The notes under the pieces were generated by a model. It saw only the letters and a list, made by a program, of their open reading frames with translations, was not told the origin of the DNA and searched no databases. The translations under genes were made by a program, and so were the position numbers. A stretch of DNA of 48,112 nucleotides from Pseudorhodobacter wandonensis (lineage in GTDB: Bacteria; Pseudomonadota; Alphaproteobacteria; Rhodobacterales; Rhodobacteraceae), in NCBI RefSeq assembly GCF_001202035.1, contig NZ_LGHT01000040.1, positions 1 to 48,112 of the forward strand, written 5' to 3'. Shown piece by piece: positions 25,967-33,751 of the stretch (within the stretch, counting starts at the first letter, position 1; every line of letters starts with the position of its first letter).

Positions 25967-26911
25967 ATGCCGAGTGCCCTCCAACAACTCCAAGAGATGA
26001 CAGTCATCGTTGCTGATACGGGCGACGCTGCTGAGATTGCCAAACATAAGCCCGTTGATTGCACCACTAACCCTTCGCTTGTTTTGGGAGCGCTAGACAG
26101 TCCGGCTACGGGCGATCTGATCGCGACAGAAGTCGCGACGGCGAAGGCAAAAGCTTTCGATGCGGCAGCTCTTTGCGATACTTTGACCGTGGCAATCGGC
26201 GCAAATCTGGCCTCGCTGGTTCCGGGCCGTGTCTCCACAGAGGTCGATGCGCGTCTCTCTTTTGATGTCGATGCTTCGGTTCGTCGCGCGCACGGCATCA
26301 TTACTGACTATGACCGCCGCGGCGTGGCAAAAGATCGTGTCCTGATCAAACTTGCCTCGACATGGGAGGGCATCAAGGCTGCCGAGCAGCTTGAGCGTGA
26401 CGGGATCAACTGCAATCTCACTCTGCTATTCTCGCTTGAGCAGGCCAAGGCCTGCGCCGACGCAGGCGTGTTCCTCATCTCCCCGTTTGTTGGGCGCATC
26501 ACCGATTGGTTCAAGAAGGCCCACGGCATCGAGCACTACGCGCCTGACGAAGATCCCGGAGTTCAGTCGGTTCGTGAGATCTATCACCACTACAAGGCTC
26601 ATGGGATCAAAACGGTCGTCATGGGGGCGTCCTTCAGAAGCGCCGAACAGGTAAAGGCGCTTGCGGGGTGCGACCGCCTAACGATCTCACCAAAGCTTCT
26701 GTCCGAGTTGGGCGCAGATGATGGAGACCTCCCACGCACTCTCTTCGAAGACACGACCGTTCCAACAAAGGCCGAGGCGCTGCAAGAAGCTGACTTCCGT
26801 TGGGGTCTCAATGGAAACGCAATGGCGACAGAGAAGCTCGCCGAAGGCATCCGCAACTTCGACAAGGACCACCAGAAGCTCCTGAAAATCCTAACAGATA
26901 AGCTCTCATAA
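25967..26911 (+). CDS. tal: Transaldolase (TalB type)
   Basis: The 314-residue enzyme matches the classical TalB subfamily. It begins LQQLQEMTVIVADTGD and contains the CTTNPSLV motif. The Schiff-base lysine is in RVLIKLASTWEGIKAAEQLE, followed by GINCNLTLLFSLEQA and ISPFVGRITDW. It transfers a dihydroxyacetone unit between sugar phosphates in the pentose phosphate pathway and completes, with the transketolase, conversion of pentose phosphate to glycolytic intermediates. It is the last gene of the operon. A strong terminator follows 215 nt later. Confidence 0.93.
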   Translation: MPSALQQLQEMTVIVADTGDAAEIAKHKPVDCTTNPSLVLGALDSPATGDLIATEVATAKAKAFDAAALCDTLTVAIGANLASLVPGRVSTEVDARLSFDVDASVRRAHGIITDYDRRGVAKDRVLIKLASTWEGIKAAEQLERDGINCNLTLLFSLEQAKACADAGVFLISPFVGRITDWFKKAHGIEHYAPDEDPGVQSVREIYHHYKAHGIKTVVMGASFRSAEQVKALAGCDRLTISPKLLSELGADDGDLPRTLFEDTTVPTKAEALQEADFRWGLNGNAMATEKLAEGIRNFDKDHQKLLKILTDKLS

Positions 26912-27125
26912 CGCGCTGCCGATTGGTGCACAGTTGCAAGATGAAGATCGGTCATGGCGGCTGTGTTGTTTGTCTGTGCCCCTTTGCAGCCAGATGCCAA
27001 TAACTGCGTTCAATGCAGTTCAGAGCAGGTTCCAAGAAAGTCATAAGCAAGATTATCCGAGTTTGGCGAACACCAAATTTCCCTGTAGAATTCGTCCTCT
27101 ACAACCTCCCTGTGGACGACCAACT

Positions 27126-27157
27126 GGCGGCACCGGTATTGCCGGTGCCGCCCTTTT
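27126..27157 (+). terminator. Strong rho-independent terminator of the sugar operon
   Basis: A perfect 11-bp GC-rich stem (GGCGGCACCGG at 27126-27136 and CCGGTGCCGCC at 27142-27152) with a 5-nt loop is followed by CTTTT. It ends plus-strand transcription. The region 26912-27289 contains no gene that I can support. Confidence 0.85.
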
Positions 27158-27289
27158 CCGAAAGAACGATTGAACGGCCCATAATGTTAGCGAGACGGAT
27201 GATCCCGTGACCTGCGTATCGGCAGGCATCCCATTTCGGCGATCTCGCGCCGCTACAAGATTTCTTCTCTGCACTTCCGAATGTAACAT

Positions 27290-27306
27290 ATATCGCGTGG
27301 CGATAT
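27290..27306. promoter_or_regulatory. 17-bp palindrome, probable operator of the XRE regulator
   Basis: ATATCGC (27290-27296) and GCGATAT (27300-27306) are exact inverted repeats around GTG, 27 nt before the ATG of the XRE gene. Small XRE proteins usually repress their own gene through such sites. This assignment rests on position and symmetry. Confidence 0.6.
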
Positions 27307-27333
27307 TTCGCGCACCGTGTCCGTTTCGCGGGC

Positions 27334-27543
27334 ATGAACTTGCGGGACCGTGTAGCACTGAACATCCAGGACTTGAGACGCGCCCGCGGCCTCAGCCAAG
27401 AGGAGCTTGCTCATCGGGCCGAAGTGAGCCGCGGCCATATGGGCAAGGTCGAGAACGCCAAGTTCGCCGCCTCCCTCGACCTTCTCGAACGTATCGCCAA
27501 AGCGCTGAACGTAGATCCAGAAGAGCTCTTTACAAAACGCTAG
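27334..27543 (+). CDS. Small XRE-family HTH regulator, 69 aa
   Basis: The whole protein is one Cro/C1-type helix-turn-helix domain: IQDLRRARGLSQEELAHRA is followed by EVSRGHMGKVENAKFAAS and LLERIAKALNVDPEELF. It lacks any effector domain, as in single-domain regulators that work as dimers. It is preceded by a palindrome at 27290-27306, so self-repression is likely. Its position between the sugar operon and the secretion genes suggests that it may regulate the transfer region, but no matching palindrome was seen there. The ribosome binding site is weak (GCGGGC). Confidence 0.85.
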   Translation: MNLRDRVALNIQDLRRARGLSQEELAHRAEVSRGHMGKVENAKFAASLDLLERIAKALNVDPEELFTKR

Positions 27544-27619
27544 CCAGTATTTGCCAGCCCGTGATGCGTCCTGGAGCGGAACGTCTCAAAGGGTAGTCAA
27601 ATGGAGTGCAGAGAGTTCA

Positions 27620-27820
27620 ATGGGTAAGAAGAAGACAGGCTGGCCCTTCCAAGACGGGTTTCTGCACGACGGGGTGCATGAGCTTCACCTATTCACCGAT
27701 TATCGTTGGAATGATGGCTCGGTGAGTCGCCGCTGGCATGTCGATCCGGAACGCTTTGATGCTTGTCTGGCCGAGCTGCGCCCAGTTTCCCTGAAGGCAT
27801 CGGACCCTTCGGATCAGTAG
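27620..27820 (+). CDS. Small hypothetical protein, 66 aa
   Basis: A short basic N-terminus (MGKKKTGWPFQDGF) is followed by DGVHELHLFTDYRWNDGSVS and RRWHVDPERFDACLAEL. There is no known motif or membrane segment. I place the start at the ATG at 27620; an upstream in-frame start at 27551 adds unconvincing residues. Its 3' end overlaps tail to tail by 7 nt with the exported protein gene on the other strand (27814-28392). It is probably real, given composition similar to its neighbours, but this is uncertain. Confidence 0.5.
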   Translation: MGKKKTGWPFQDGFLHDGVHELHLFTDYRWNDGSVSRRWHVDPERFDACLAELRPVSLKASDPSDQ

Positions 27821-28392
27821 AAAAACCACTCCGAATGGCCCATGTTGCCCTCAAAGTCACCGAACTCGACCATGATGCTGCGGGCATAAAAGTGCCATAA
27901 GCCTCCGCCGCTTGGGTAGGCGATCTCCTGCCCGCTTTCCGAGACGAATGTCGCGGGCCAGGGGGTGTGGGAGCCGTAGACCCGCTGGATGTAGCGGCAG
28001 GTCCGGTTCTCGCGATCGCAGGAGCGGATCGACCAATCCCACTGGCGCGGCTCGTCGCGCGGCTCGTAGGAGCGCCCAGTGAACCATATCACATGGGTCC
28101 GGTTCAGCCATTCGTATTCCGGCAGATTGGTGTCGAGCTCGCCCTCCCCACCGGGCCCGCCCAGCTCAACCGGCACATGGGCGAAGGTGCAGACCCCGAA
28201 GGGCGGCAGGCTCGGCCAGGGCGTGATACGGCGGATCATGGTGCGATAGGCGCGGGCACAAACGGCGCTCGGGGGGAAGCCTCCCGCCATGCAGAGCATG
28301 ATGGCGCAGTCGATGTCATAGGCTTGCGCCTTCTCAGGGGCTCCGAACACCGCCATCACTCCCATTGCAGCTGCCATCGCCTGTCGTTTCAT
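27814..28392 (-). CDS. Exported hypothetical protein of the transfer region
   Basis: The 192-residue protein starts with a Sec-type signal peptide (MKRQAMAAAMGVMAVFG to about AQA), followed by YDIDCAIMLCMAGGFPPSAVC. Several cysteines (CAIMLC, CARAY, CTFAH, SCDRENRTC) suggest disulfide bonds in the periplasm. I recognise it only as a type often encoded next to VirB operons on Rhodobacteraceae plasmids; no function is known. I took the ATG at 28392 because the signal peptide begins there, although the frame is open to 28419. It is divergent from the 104-aa gene and the secretion operon. Confidence 0.75.
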   Translation of the reverse strand: MKRQAMAAAMGVMAVFGAPEKAQAYDIDCAIMLCMAGGFPPSAVCARAYRTMIRRITPWPSLPPFGVCTFAHVPVELGGPGGEGELDTNLPEYEWLNRTHVIWFTGRSYEPRDEPRQWDWSIRSCDRENRTCRYIQRVYGSHTPWPATFVSESGQEIAYPSGGGLWHFYARSIMVEFGDFEGNMGHSEWFFY

Positions 28393-28524
28393 TTCGCTCT
28401 CCCGCAAAAGTTGCGGCAACTATCGTGCAATATGTATTTATCTGCAATATGTCGTATTGACTCTATATGACTTTATGGCCTTAGTGTCGTGAAGTAGAAG
28501 GGCTCTCGTGGGGAGAGTCCGAAC
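28393..28524. promoter_or_regulatory. Divergent promoter region with a direct repeat, start of the secretion operon
   Basis: TGCAATATGT occurs at 28426-28435 and again at 28443-28452, 17 bp apart, in an AT-rich stretch between divergent genes. A TTGACT (28457-28462) lies next to it without a clear -10 at normal spacing. This is a likely control site for the T4SS operon. A GGGGAGAG ribosome binding site precedes 28525. Confidence 0.45.
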
Positions 28525-28839
28525 ATGCCGATAGCGCGCAACCAGATCCTGATCACCATCGATGGTGTCAAAGACTTGTCCGAAAAGGGCATCGCGTTCC
28601 GCTGCCGGTATGAACTCGTGGGGTTCACGGACGATGGCAAGCCGCGCTACCAGTGCATCTACCTGCGCGAGGGCGAGCCGGAAGCCATTCTGGTCTCGAC
28701 CCGGATCACCCCACACGGGCCAGAGCCGCGGTATTTCAACATTTGGCCGGGGCTCTTCAAACATCATCTCGAGTTCGGTGACGGGCGCGATCTGCGCTTT
28801 GGTCCTGACTATGAGCTCACCCTCGAGGAGCGCGGCTGA
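28525..28839 (+). CDS. Hypothetical protein, 104 aa, first gene of the secretion operon
   Basis: I do not recognise the family. The protein (MPIARNQILITIDGVKDLSE, then FRCRYELVGFTDDGKPRYQC) is predicted to be mainly beta-strand, with no signal peptide or membrane segment. The tail is FGDGRDLRFGPDYELTLEE. It precedes the VirB1-like gene, which starts inside it at 28811 in another frame (29-nt overlap). This points to coupled translation and a role linked to the secretion system. A GGGGAGAG ribosome binding site supports the start. Confidence 0.7.
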   Translation: MPIARNQILITIDGVKDLSEKGIAFRCRYELVGFTDDGKPRYQCIYLREGEPEAILVSTRITPHGPEPRYFNIWPGLFKHHLEFGDGRDLRFGPDYELTLEERG

Positions 28840-29476
28840 CGTCATCGCCTTTGGCCGTGACGGGGCGGCCCGGACATCCGGCTGGACCTTTCATGGCGAA
28901 CGACCCGCCTGGGCAGGGCTGCATGATAGCACTGAGGCCGAAGTCGTTCTGGCCTCGCTGGACGCCACGCCGCCTTCCAGTCGCGACGGCATCCTCTCCC
29001 TGATCCGGACGACTGCCGTCCGCCACCAGGGGAACCGCGCCCTGCGTCAAGTTGGGCTGACTGCCGACGACTGGCAGGTCTTGTTCCGCGCCTTGGTCGA
29101 GGCTGAAAGCAGCTACAACCCGACCGCTGTCAGCCCCAAGGGCGCCGACGGTTTGGGGCAGTTGATGCCGGACACGGCCCGCGCGCTCGGCGTCGATCCG
29201 CGCGATCAGTCCCAGAACCTCGATGGCGCCGCACGCTATCTGCTCGCGCAGCTTGCCTCATTCAAGGACATCGATCTGGCGCTCGCGGCCTATAATGCCG
29301 GGCCGCACCGGGTGGTCGAGTATTCCGGCATTCCACCCTTCGCCGAAACCCGCGACTACATCGCGCGAATCCATCGGATCCGGTCCCGGCTGGCAGGCAC
29401 GCCTGTGTCCGCTCCGGACATCCGCGTCGCAGACCAGGTTCCAGCCCGCGCGCCCGTCCTCATCGATCTTCAGTAA
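28811..29476 (+). CDS. virB1: VirB1-like lytic transglycosylase
   Basis: The 221-residue protein carries an SLT-type transglycosylase domain at about residues 85-190. The catalytic glutamate is E99 in LVEAESSYNP, followed by SPKGADGLGQLMPDTA and LALAAYNAGPHRVVEY. Such VirB1 enzymes cut peptidoglycan to let the secretion channel through the wall. The N-terminal 70 residues show no clear signal peptide, which is unusual for VirB1 and may mean that the start is wrong. I chose the ATG at 28811, which overlaps the 104-aa gene, as no other ATG in frame lies between it and the domain. Confidence 0.8.
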   Translation: MSSPSRSAADVIAFGRDGAARTSGWTFHGERPAWAGLHDSTEAEVVLASLDATPPSSRDGILSLIRTTAVRHQGNRALRQVGLTADDWQVLFRALVEAESSYNPTAVSPKGADGLGQLMPDTARALGVDPRDQSQNLDGAARYLLAQLASFKDIDLALAAYNAGPHRVVEYSGIPPFAETRDYIARIHRIRSRLAGTPVSAPDIRVADQVPARAPVLIDLQ

Positions 29477-29492
29477 AACAAGGGAACTTCGC

Positions 29493-29774
29493 ATGCACAG
29501 ACATCGCCTCTGCCGCCTCTTGCCCATCGCCACAACCCTGGCGGCTTTCGCAAGCCCTGCCTTCGCGCAGGACTTGTCACCGATCCAGACCATGTTGGAA
29601 ACCGTCGAGGCCGCGCTGACCGGTCCCATCGGGATCGCGGTCGCCACGCTTGCGGTCATCGGCACCGGCTTCATGTGCATGATGGGACGGCTGAACTGGG
29701 GCTGGTTCGCCTCGGTCATCATCGGGATCGTGCTGATCTTCTCGGCCGGCACCATCGTTGACGGCTTCTCCTGA
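29493..29774 (+). CDS. virB2: VirB2-like major pilin (TrbC/VirB2 family)
   Basis: The 93-residue pre-pilin has a long signal peptide (MHRHRLCRLLPIATTLAAFA, cleaved after about ASPAFA) and two hydrophobic segments (GPIGIAVATLAVIGTGFMCM and WFASVIIGIVLIFSAGTIV) joined by GRLNWGW, the usual VirB2 layout. The mature protein builds the conjugative pilus. It lies between virB1 and virB3, as expected. AAGGGAACTTC precedes the ATG at 29493. Confidence 0.88.
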   Translation: MHRHRLCRLLPIATTLAAFASPAFAQDLSPIQTMLETVEAALTGPIGIAVATLAVIGTGFMCMMGRLNWGWFASVIIGIVLIFSAGTIVDGFS

Positions 29775-29789
29775 GAACCGAGTACAGCA

Positions 29790-30068
29790 GTGGCAGAACG
29801 ATCCCCCCTCTTTCTGGGCCTCGCCCGACCGCCCAAGTATCTGGGCCTCCCTGTCGGATACCTCGTGGTGCTGGCGACCGGGGTCGTTCTGCCGTTCATC
29901 TGGACCAAGTCGATGGTGTTCTTCCTGATCGGCCTTGTCGCCTATCCGATCCTCTGGTTCGTTGCTGACCGCGAGCCGCATTTCTTCGAGGTCCTACGCG
30001 TCTCCTACGGATCGGTGCGCCCGACGAAGAACCGGGCCCTGCATGGAGGCGACAGCTTTGGCGCTTGA
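29790..30068 (+). CDS. virB3: VirB3-like inner-membrane protein
   Basis: The 92-residue protein begins at a GTG (29790), 15 nt after virB2. It has LFLGLARPPKYLGLPVGYL, then two adjacent hydrophobic stretches (YLVVLATGVVLPFIW and MVFFLIGLVAYPILWFV), as in VirB3. It assists pilus assembly together with VirB4. Its 3' end overlaps the start of virB4 by 26 nt. Confidence 0.87.
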   Translation: MAERSPLFLGLARPPKYLGLPVGYLVVLATGVVLPFIWTKSMVFFLIGLVAYPILWFVADREPHFFEVLRVSYGSVRPTKNRALHGGDSFGA

Positions 30069-32436
30069 TGCGGGCACACTTTCCACTCACGGAACCGCTC
30101 TGTTTCAAGCGGGCGGCGGGGAGTTCGCGCGGGAGAGCTATCTCGCCGAACACCTGCCGTATTTTGCCCTCGCCGATGACGATGTCATGGTCCTGCGCGA
30201 GGGCGATCTGATGGCGACCCTGCGCCTTGATGGTCTGAACCCGATGACAACTGAGGACGCCCGGCTCGACGCGCTCAAACGCGCGGTCGCCGCCATCGTC
30301 GCCCAGACCGGCAACGCCTTCGGGTTCTACATCCACCGGATCTCGGTCCCGCAGGATCTCGGCATGCGCGCGATCGAGGAAGACAGCTTCGCCGCCGCGA
30401 TCGACATGCGCTGGCAGACCCATGTCAAAGACCTGCGCCCAGCCAAGCGCCAGCTCTATCTCAGCGTCATCCGGCGGCCCGACATTTCGGCGCGCATTCC
30501 GCTCCTGCGCGCGCTGGCCCGTAAGGCCTGGGTCAAGGACCGCGCGACACGCCTGCAGGAACTGAACGAAGTCATGGGCTTCTTCGAGGTGGCGCTTGCC
30601 TCGGCCAATCCCGTCAGGCTCACGAAGTCGGGCGGTGAATGGCTGGGCTATCTCAATACGCTGAACGCAGGCAGCTTCTCCCCCATTGCCTTCGGGCAAA
30701 GCGCTCTGCCTCTGTCGCACACCCTGAGCAATTGCCGTGCGACCTTCGATGGCGATGTCGTCACCCTGACCGACGCCGTGACCGGTCAAGTCAAATACGG
30801 CGCGCTATTCTCGATGAAGACTTATCCGGCGCTGACAGACGTCACGCTGCTCGACGCGCTCGACCTGCCGCTCGACATCGTGCTGACGAACTCCTTCAGC
30901 CCGATCCCGAACAACATCATGGCCGAACGCATCCAGCGGATCATCCGCCAGATGCACGCCTCAGACGATGCCGCCGTGTCCCTGCGCGAACAGCTCGGCC
31001 AGGCTGCCGACGATCAGGAGGCAGGACGCATCGCGTTTGGCGACCATCACCTCTCCATCGCGGTGTACGCGCCGGACCGCGGCACGCTTGAACGGGCAGC
31101 CGCCCAGATCAAGCGCGTCGGCCAGGAGATCATGTCCGTCATCGTCCGCGAAAACATGGCGCTGAAGGCCACCTACTTCGCACAATCCCCCGGCAATTTC
31201 GGCTATCGCGCCCGCAAGACGCCGATCTCCTCGATCAACTTCGCCGACTTCGCGGCCCTCCATGGCAGCGTCGAAGGGCGTGGCCCGGACCAGTCTCCCT
31301 GGGGTCAGACCATTTCGGTCCTGCCGACGGTCGGCACCTCGGGCTATCGGTTCAATTTTCACGAGGCGGGCAGCCCCGGCAAGGAACCAACGGTCGGCCA
31401 TACGCTTGTGCTCGGGCGCACCGGCACCGGCAAGACGCTCACCACCGCCTTCCTTGCGGCTCAGGCGCAGCGGGTCCGTGCGCGGCTCTTCTTCTTTGAC
31501 AAGGATCGCGGCCTGGAAATGGCCGTCCGCGCCCTCGATGGCCGCTACAATGAAATCCGGGCCGGTGTGCCGACAGGCCTGAACCCGCTCGCCACCGAGA
31601 CCGACGAGCGCGGCCGCGCCTGGCTCTCGGATTGGCTTGCGACCCTTCTCACGCGCAATGGCACGCTGACGGGCGAACAATCCCGCCATATACAGAGCGC
31701 GGTCGGCCAGAACGCCGATGCGGGCGCGGCCCTGCAGCGCTTCGCCAATTTCGAGACGCTGTTCCAGTCGCTTGACGATGATGGCGAGTTGCAAAGCCGC
31801 GTCGCCGAATGGGCGCCGGGCGGGCGCTACGGTTGGGTCTTTGACGAACCCGAACGCGGCACGAGTCTCAAGCTCACGGGCGACATCGTCGGTTTTGACA
31901 TGACCGAGATCCTTGACATGACCACTGAGCGAATGGCGGTCCTCTCCTACATCTTCCGCCAGATCGAACGCGTGGTCGAAGACCGCCGTCCCACCATCAT
32001 CGTGCTCGACGAAGCCTGGAAGCTGTTGGACGATCCATATTTCGGGGCGAGACTCGAGAACTGGCTGGTGACGCTTCGGAAGATGAACTGCGTGGTGATC
32101 ATGATGACGCAATACCCGAGCCAGTTGCGCGACAGCCGCGTCGGCAAGACCATCGTCGAGACGGTGCCGACCCAGATCCTCTTTCCGAACGATCGCGCCA
32201 CCATCTCGGATTACGACTTCCTGCGCGTCAACGCCAAGGAAGCGGCTCTCCTCGTCCAGCCCACCATCGGCCAGCGCATCGCGCTTGTGCGCTCGGCGGG
32301 CGACAGCGTCTTCGTCGATGCCGATCTCTCAGCGCTCAGAGACCTCCTCCCCATCCTTGGCGGCGGCGCCACCGGCGAGGCCCGCGTGCCTGCCGATTGG
32401 CGCGCCAACCCCGATTTCTGGAGACATGTGATATGA
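30043..32436 (+). CDS. virB4: VirB4-like ATPase
   Basis: The 797-residue ATPase energises pilus assembly at the inner membrane. Walker A is GRTGTGKT (residues 458-465) and Walker B is IIVLDEAW (652-659), followed by TLRKMNCVVIMMTQYPSQL. The N-terminal half contains the CagE/TrbE/VirB domain (LAEHLPYFALADDDVMVLRE). I chose the ATG at 30043 (MEATALALDAG), inside the end of virB3; an earlier in-frame start would lengthen the overlap without adding conserved sequence. It ends in an ATGA overlap with the lipoprotein gene. Confidence 0.93.
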   Translation: MEATALALDAGTLSTHGTALFQAGGGEFARESYLAEHLPYFALADDDVMVLREGDLMATLRLDGLNPMTTEDARLDALKRAVAAIVAQTGNAFGFYIHRISVPQDLGMRAIEEDSFAAAIDMRWQTHVKDLRPAKRQLYLSVIRRPDISARIPLLRALARKAWVKDRATRLQELNEVMGFFEVALASANPVRLTKSGGEWLGYLNTLNAGSFSPIAFGQSALPLSHTLSNCRATFDGDVVTLTDAVTGQVKYGALFSMKTYPALTDVTLLDALDLPLDIVLTNSFSPIPNNIMAERIQRIIRQMHASDDAAVSLREQLGQAADDQEAGRIAFGDHHLSIAVYAPDRGTLERAAAQIKRVGQEIMSVIVRENMALKATYFAQSPGNFGYRARKTPISSINFADFAALHGSVEGRGPDQSPWGQTISVLPTVGTSGYRFNFHEAGSPGKEPTVGHTLVLGRTGTGKTLTTAFLAAQAQRVRARLFFFDKDRGLEMAVRALDGRYNEIRAGVPTGLNPLATETDERGRAWLSDWLATLLTRNGTLTGEQSRHIQSAVGQNADAGAALQRFANFETLFQSLDDDGELQSRVAEWAPGGRYGWVFDEPERGTSLKLTGDIVGFDMTEILDMTTERMAVLSYIFRQIERVVEDRRPTIIVLDEAWKLLDDPYFGARLENWLVTLRKMNCVVIMMTQYPSQLRDSRVGKTIVETVPTQILFPNDRATISDYDFLRVNAKEAALLVQPTIGQRIALVRSAGDSVFVDADLSALRDLLPILGGGATGEARVPADWRANPDFWRHVI

Positions 32437-32642
32437 GTTCAAAACCTCTCCTCGCGCTTTGCGCGGCCGCAAGCCTTCTCACCGCTTGCGAGAAATACAC
32501 CGAGAAAACCTCGCCCTGCTTCGGACGCAATGGCGAGCCGCAGGTGACGCGCTCGACCCTCTCCTTCTCGACCATGGGCGCACCGGTGCAGGAGACGGCC
32601 AAGCCCGACTGCACCTTCGAGCCCCTGCCCCGTCCGGAATGA
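32433..32642 (+). CDS. Small lipoprotein, VirB7-like position
   Basis: The 69-residue protein has a lipoprotein signal (MSSKPLLALCAAASLLTAC), with LTAC as lipobox and C19 as the expected lipidated cysteine. The mature part is about 50 residues with two further cysteines (SPCFGRNG, KPDCTFE). Its size fits VirB7, which stabilises VirB9 at the outer membrane, but similarity is too short to prove it, and the position between virB4 and the chimera is not that of Agrobacterium. It starts inside the virB4 stop and overlaps the next gene (ATGA). Confidence 0.75.
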   Translation: MSSKPLLALCAAASLLTACEKYTEKTSPCFGRNGEPQVTRSTLSFSTMGAPVQETAKPDCTFEPLPRPE

Positions 32643-33751
32643 GCCGTGCCGCGATCATATCCGCCGGGCTCTGCCTCGGCCTCAGCGCCTTGCCCGCGCA
32701 TGCCCAGGGCGTGCCGACGCAGGACAATTCCGCGATCGGCCGCGCCATCGCGCGGGTGACAGCACTCGCCGAGGATCTGGGCGTCCAGCGGGACAAGGAT
32801 CGGACCGAGTCCACCTTGGCGGACGTGCAGGCCGACCAACTCCGCATTCTCGAGGAGATGACTGCCGCGATCACCGGCCCCGGCTTCGACATCCGCGCGC
32901 TCGAGGGCAATGCGGATTTCGGGGTGGCGGCGGTCTATCCCAATACCGATCCAAATCCGATGAACAGCCGTCTCTTCGGCGAAGGCCGTGAGACCGTCGA
33001 GATGATGATCGTCGAGGTCGCGGGCGAGTTCGCAGGTGCCCCCGGTGTGGCCCGCGCAGGTCTCTCGGCCACCCAGTGGCGCTGCCTCTTCCAGGCCCTG
33101 ATCAAGCAGGAGAGCCGCTTCAACGTCGCGGCACAAAGCCCGGTCGGCGCCTATGGTCTGACCCAACTCATGCCCGGCACCGCCTCCGATTTTGGAGTCG
33201 ACCGCTATGACGTGAAAGACAACCTGCGCGGCGGCGCGCGTTACATCACCACCCAGCTCAACCGCTTCGGCAATATCCCCCATGCGCTCGCGGCCTATAA
33301 CGCGGGGCCGGGCCGGGTCATCGAATATGGTGGCGTGCCGCCCTTTGCCGAGACCCAAGGCTACGTGCGCAACATCTCGAAGTTCTACAACGAGTACCTC
33401 GCGGTCGTGGGCGGCGCCGACGCGCTCGGCACGCTCTCGCCCTCGGACTTTGCCCTCGCCGAATATGCCAGCATCTCAGAGGCGGGCGTCTATTACGCCG
33501 CCGACAGTTCGGCAACGACCGAACAGGTCATCAATCGTCTGCGTGCCATCATCCTGCAGATCGACGCGCAACCCAATGCCAAGGCGGCCTGGGAGCTCAA
33601 CACCTATGCCAAAGCCGAGATCGGCCGCATCCTCAACCTTCGCGTCCGGCTGATGGCCGCCAACCAGCAGCGCGAGGCGGCCTATGCGCAGCACCTCGTC
33701 GCCGACCGTCGGGCCGAGCGCGACTTCATGCAGATGGGAGTTCCCGAATGA
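32639..33751 (+). CDS. VirB5-like protein with an inserted lytic transglycosylase domain
   Basis: The 370-residue exported protein has a signal peptide (residues 1-23, ending AHAQG). Residues 22-90 (AQGVPTQDNSAIGRAIARV, AEDLGVQ) closely match the first 70 residues of the VirB5 encoded next (AQGVPTFDGSQLGQLVAQ, AEDLNVQ). Residues about 145-255 form an SLT domain with E158 in IKQESRFN, SPVGAYGLTQLMPG and ALAAYNAGPGRVIEY. Residues about 296-345 (LNTYAKAEIGRILNLRVRLM) again match VirB5 (LNTRVTAELGIILTQIWRLE). The layout is thus VirB5 with a transglycosylase in the middle. It probably clears the wall at the pilus base. It ends in an ATGA overlap with virB5. Confidence 0.82.
   Translation: MSRAAIISAGLCLGLSALPAHAQGVPTQDNSAIGRAIARVTALAEDLGVQRDKDRTESTLADVQADQLRILEEMTAAITGPGFDIRALEGNADFGVAAVYPNTDPNPMNSRLFGEGRETVEMMIVEVAGEFAGAPGVARAGLSATQWRCLFQALIKQESRFNVAAQSPVGAYGLTQLMPGTASDFGVDRYDVKDNLRGGARYITTQLNRFGNIPHALAAYNAGPGRVIEYGGVPPFAETQGYVRNISKFYNEYLAVVGGADALGTLSPSDFALAEYASISEAGVYYAADSSATTEQVINRLRAIILQIDAQPNAKAAWELNTYAKAEIGRILNLRVRLMAANQQREAAYAQHLVADRRAERDFMQMGVPE

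Noticed and set aside
26934-27210. Short frames between the transaldolase gene and the XRE gene
   Set aside because: They run through the terminator stem and have no ribosome binding site or family pattern.
30961-32112. Minus-strand frame of 383 codons opposite virB4
   Set aside because: VirB4 has Walker motifs in the other frame; this one has none.
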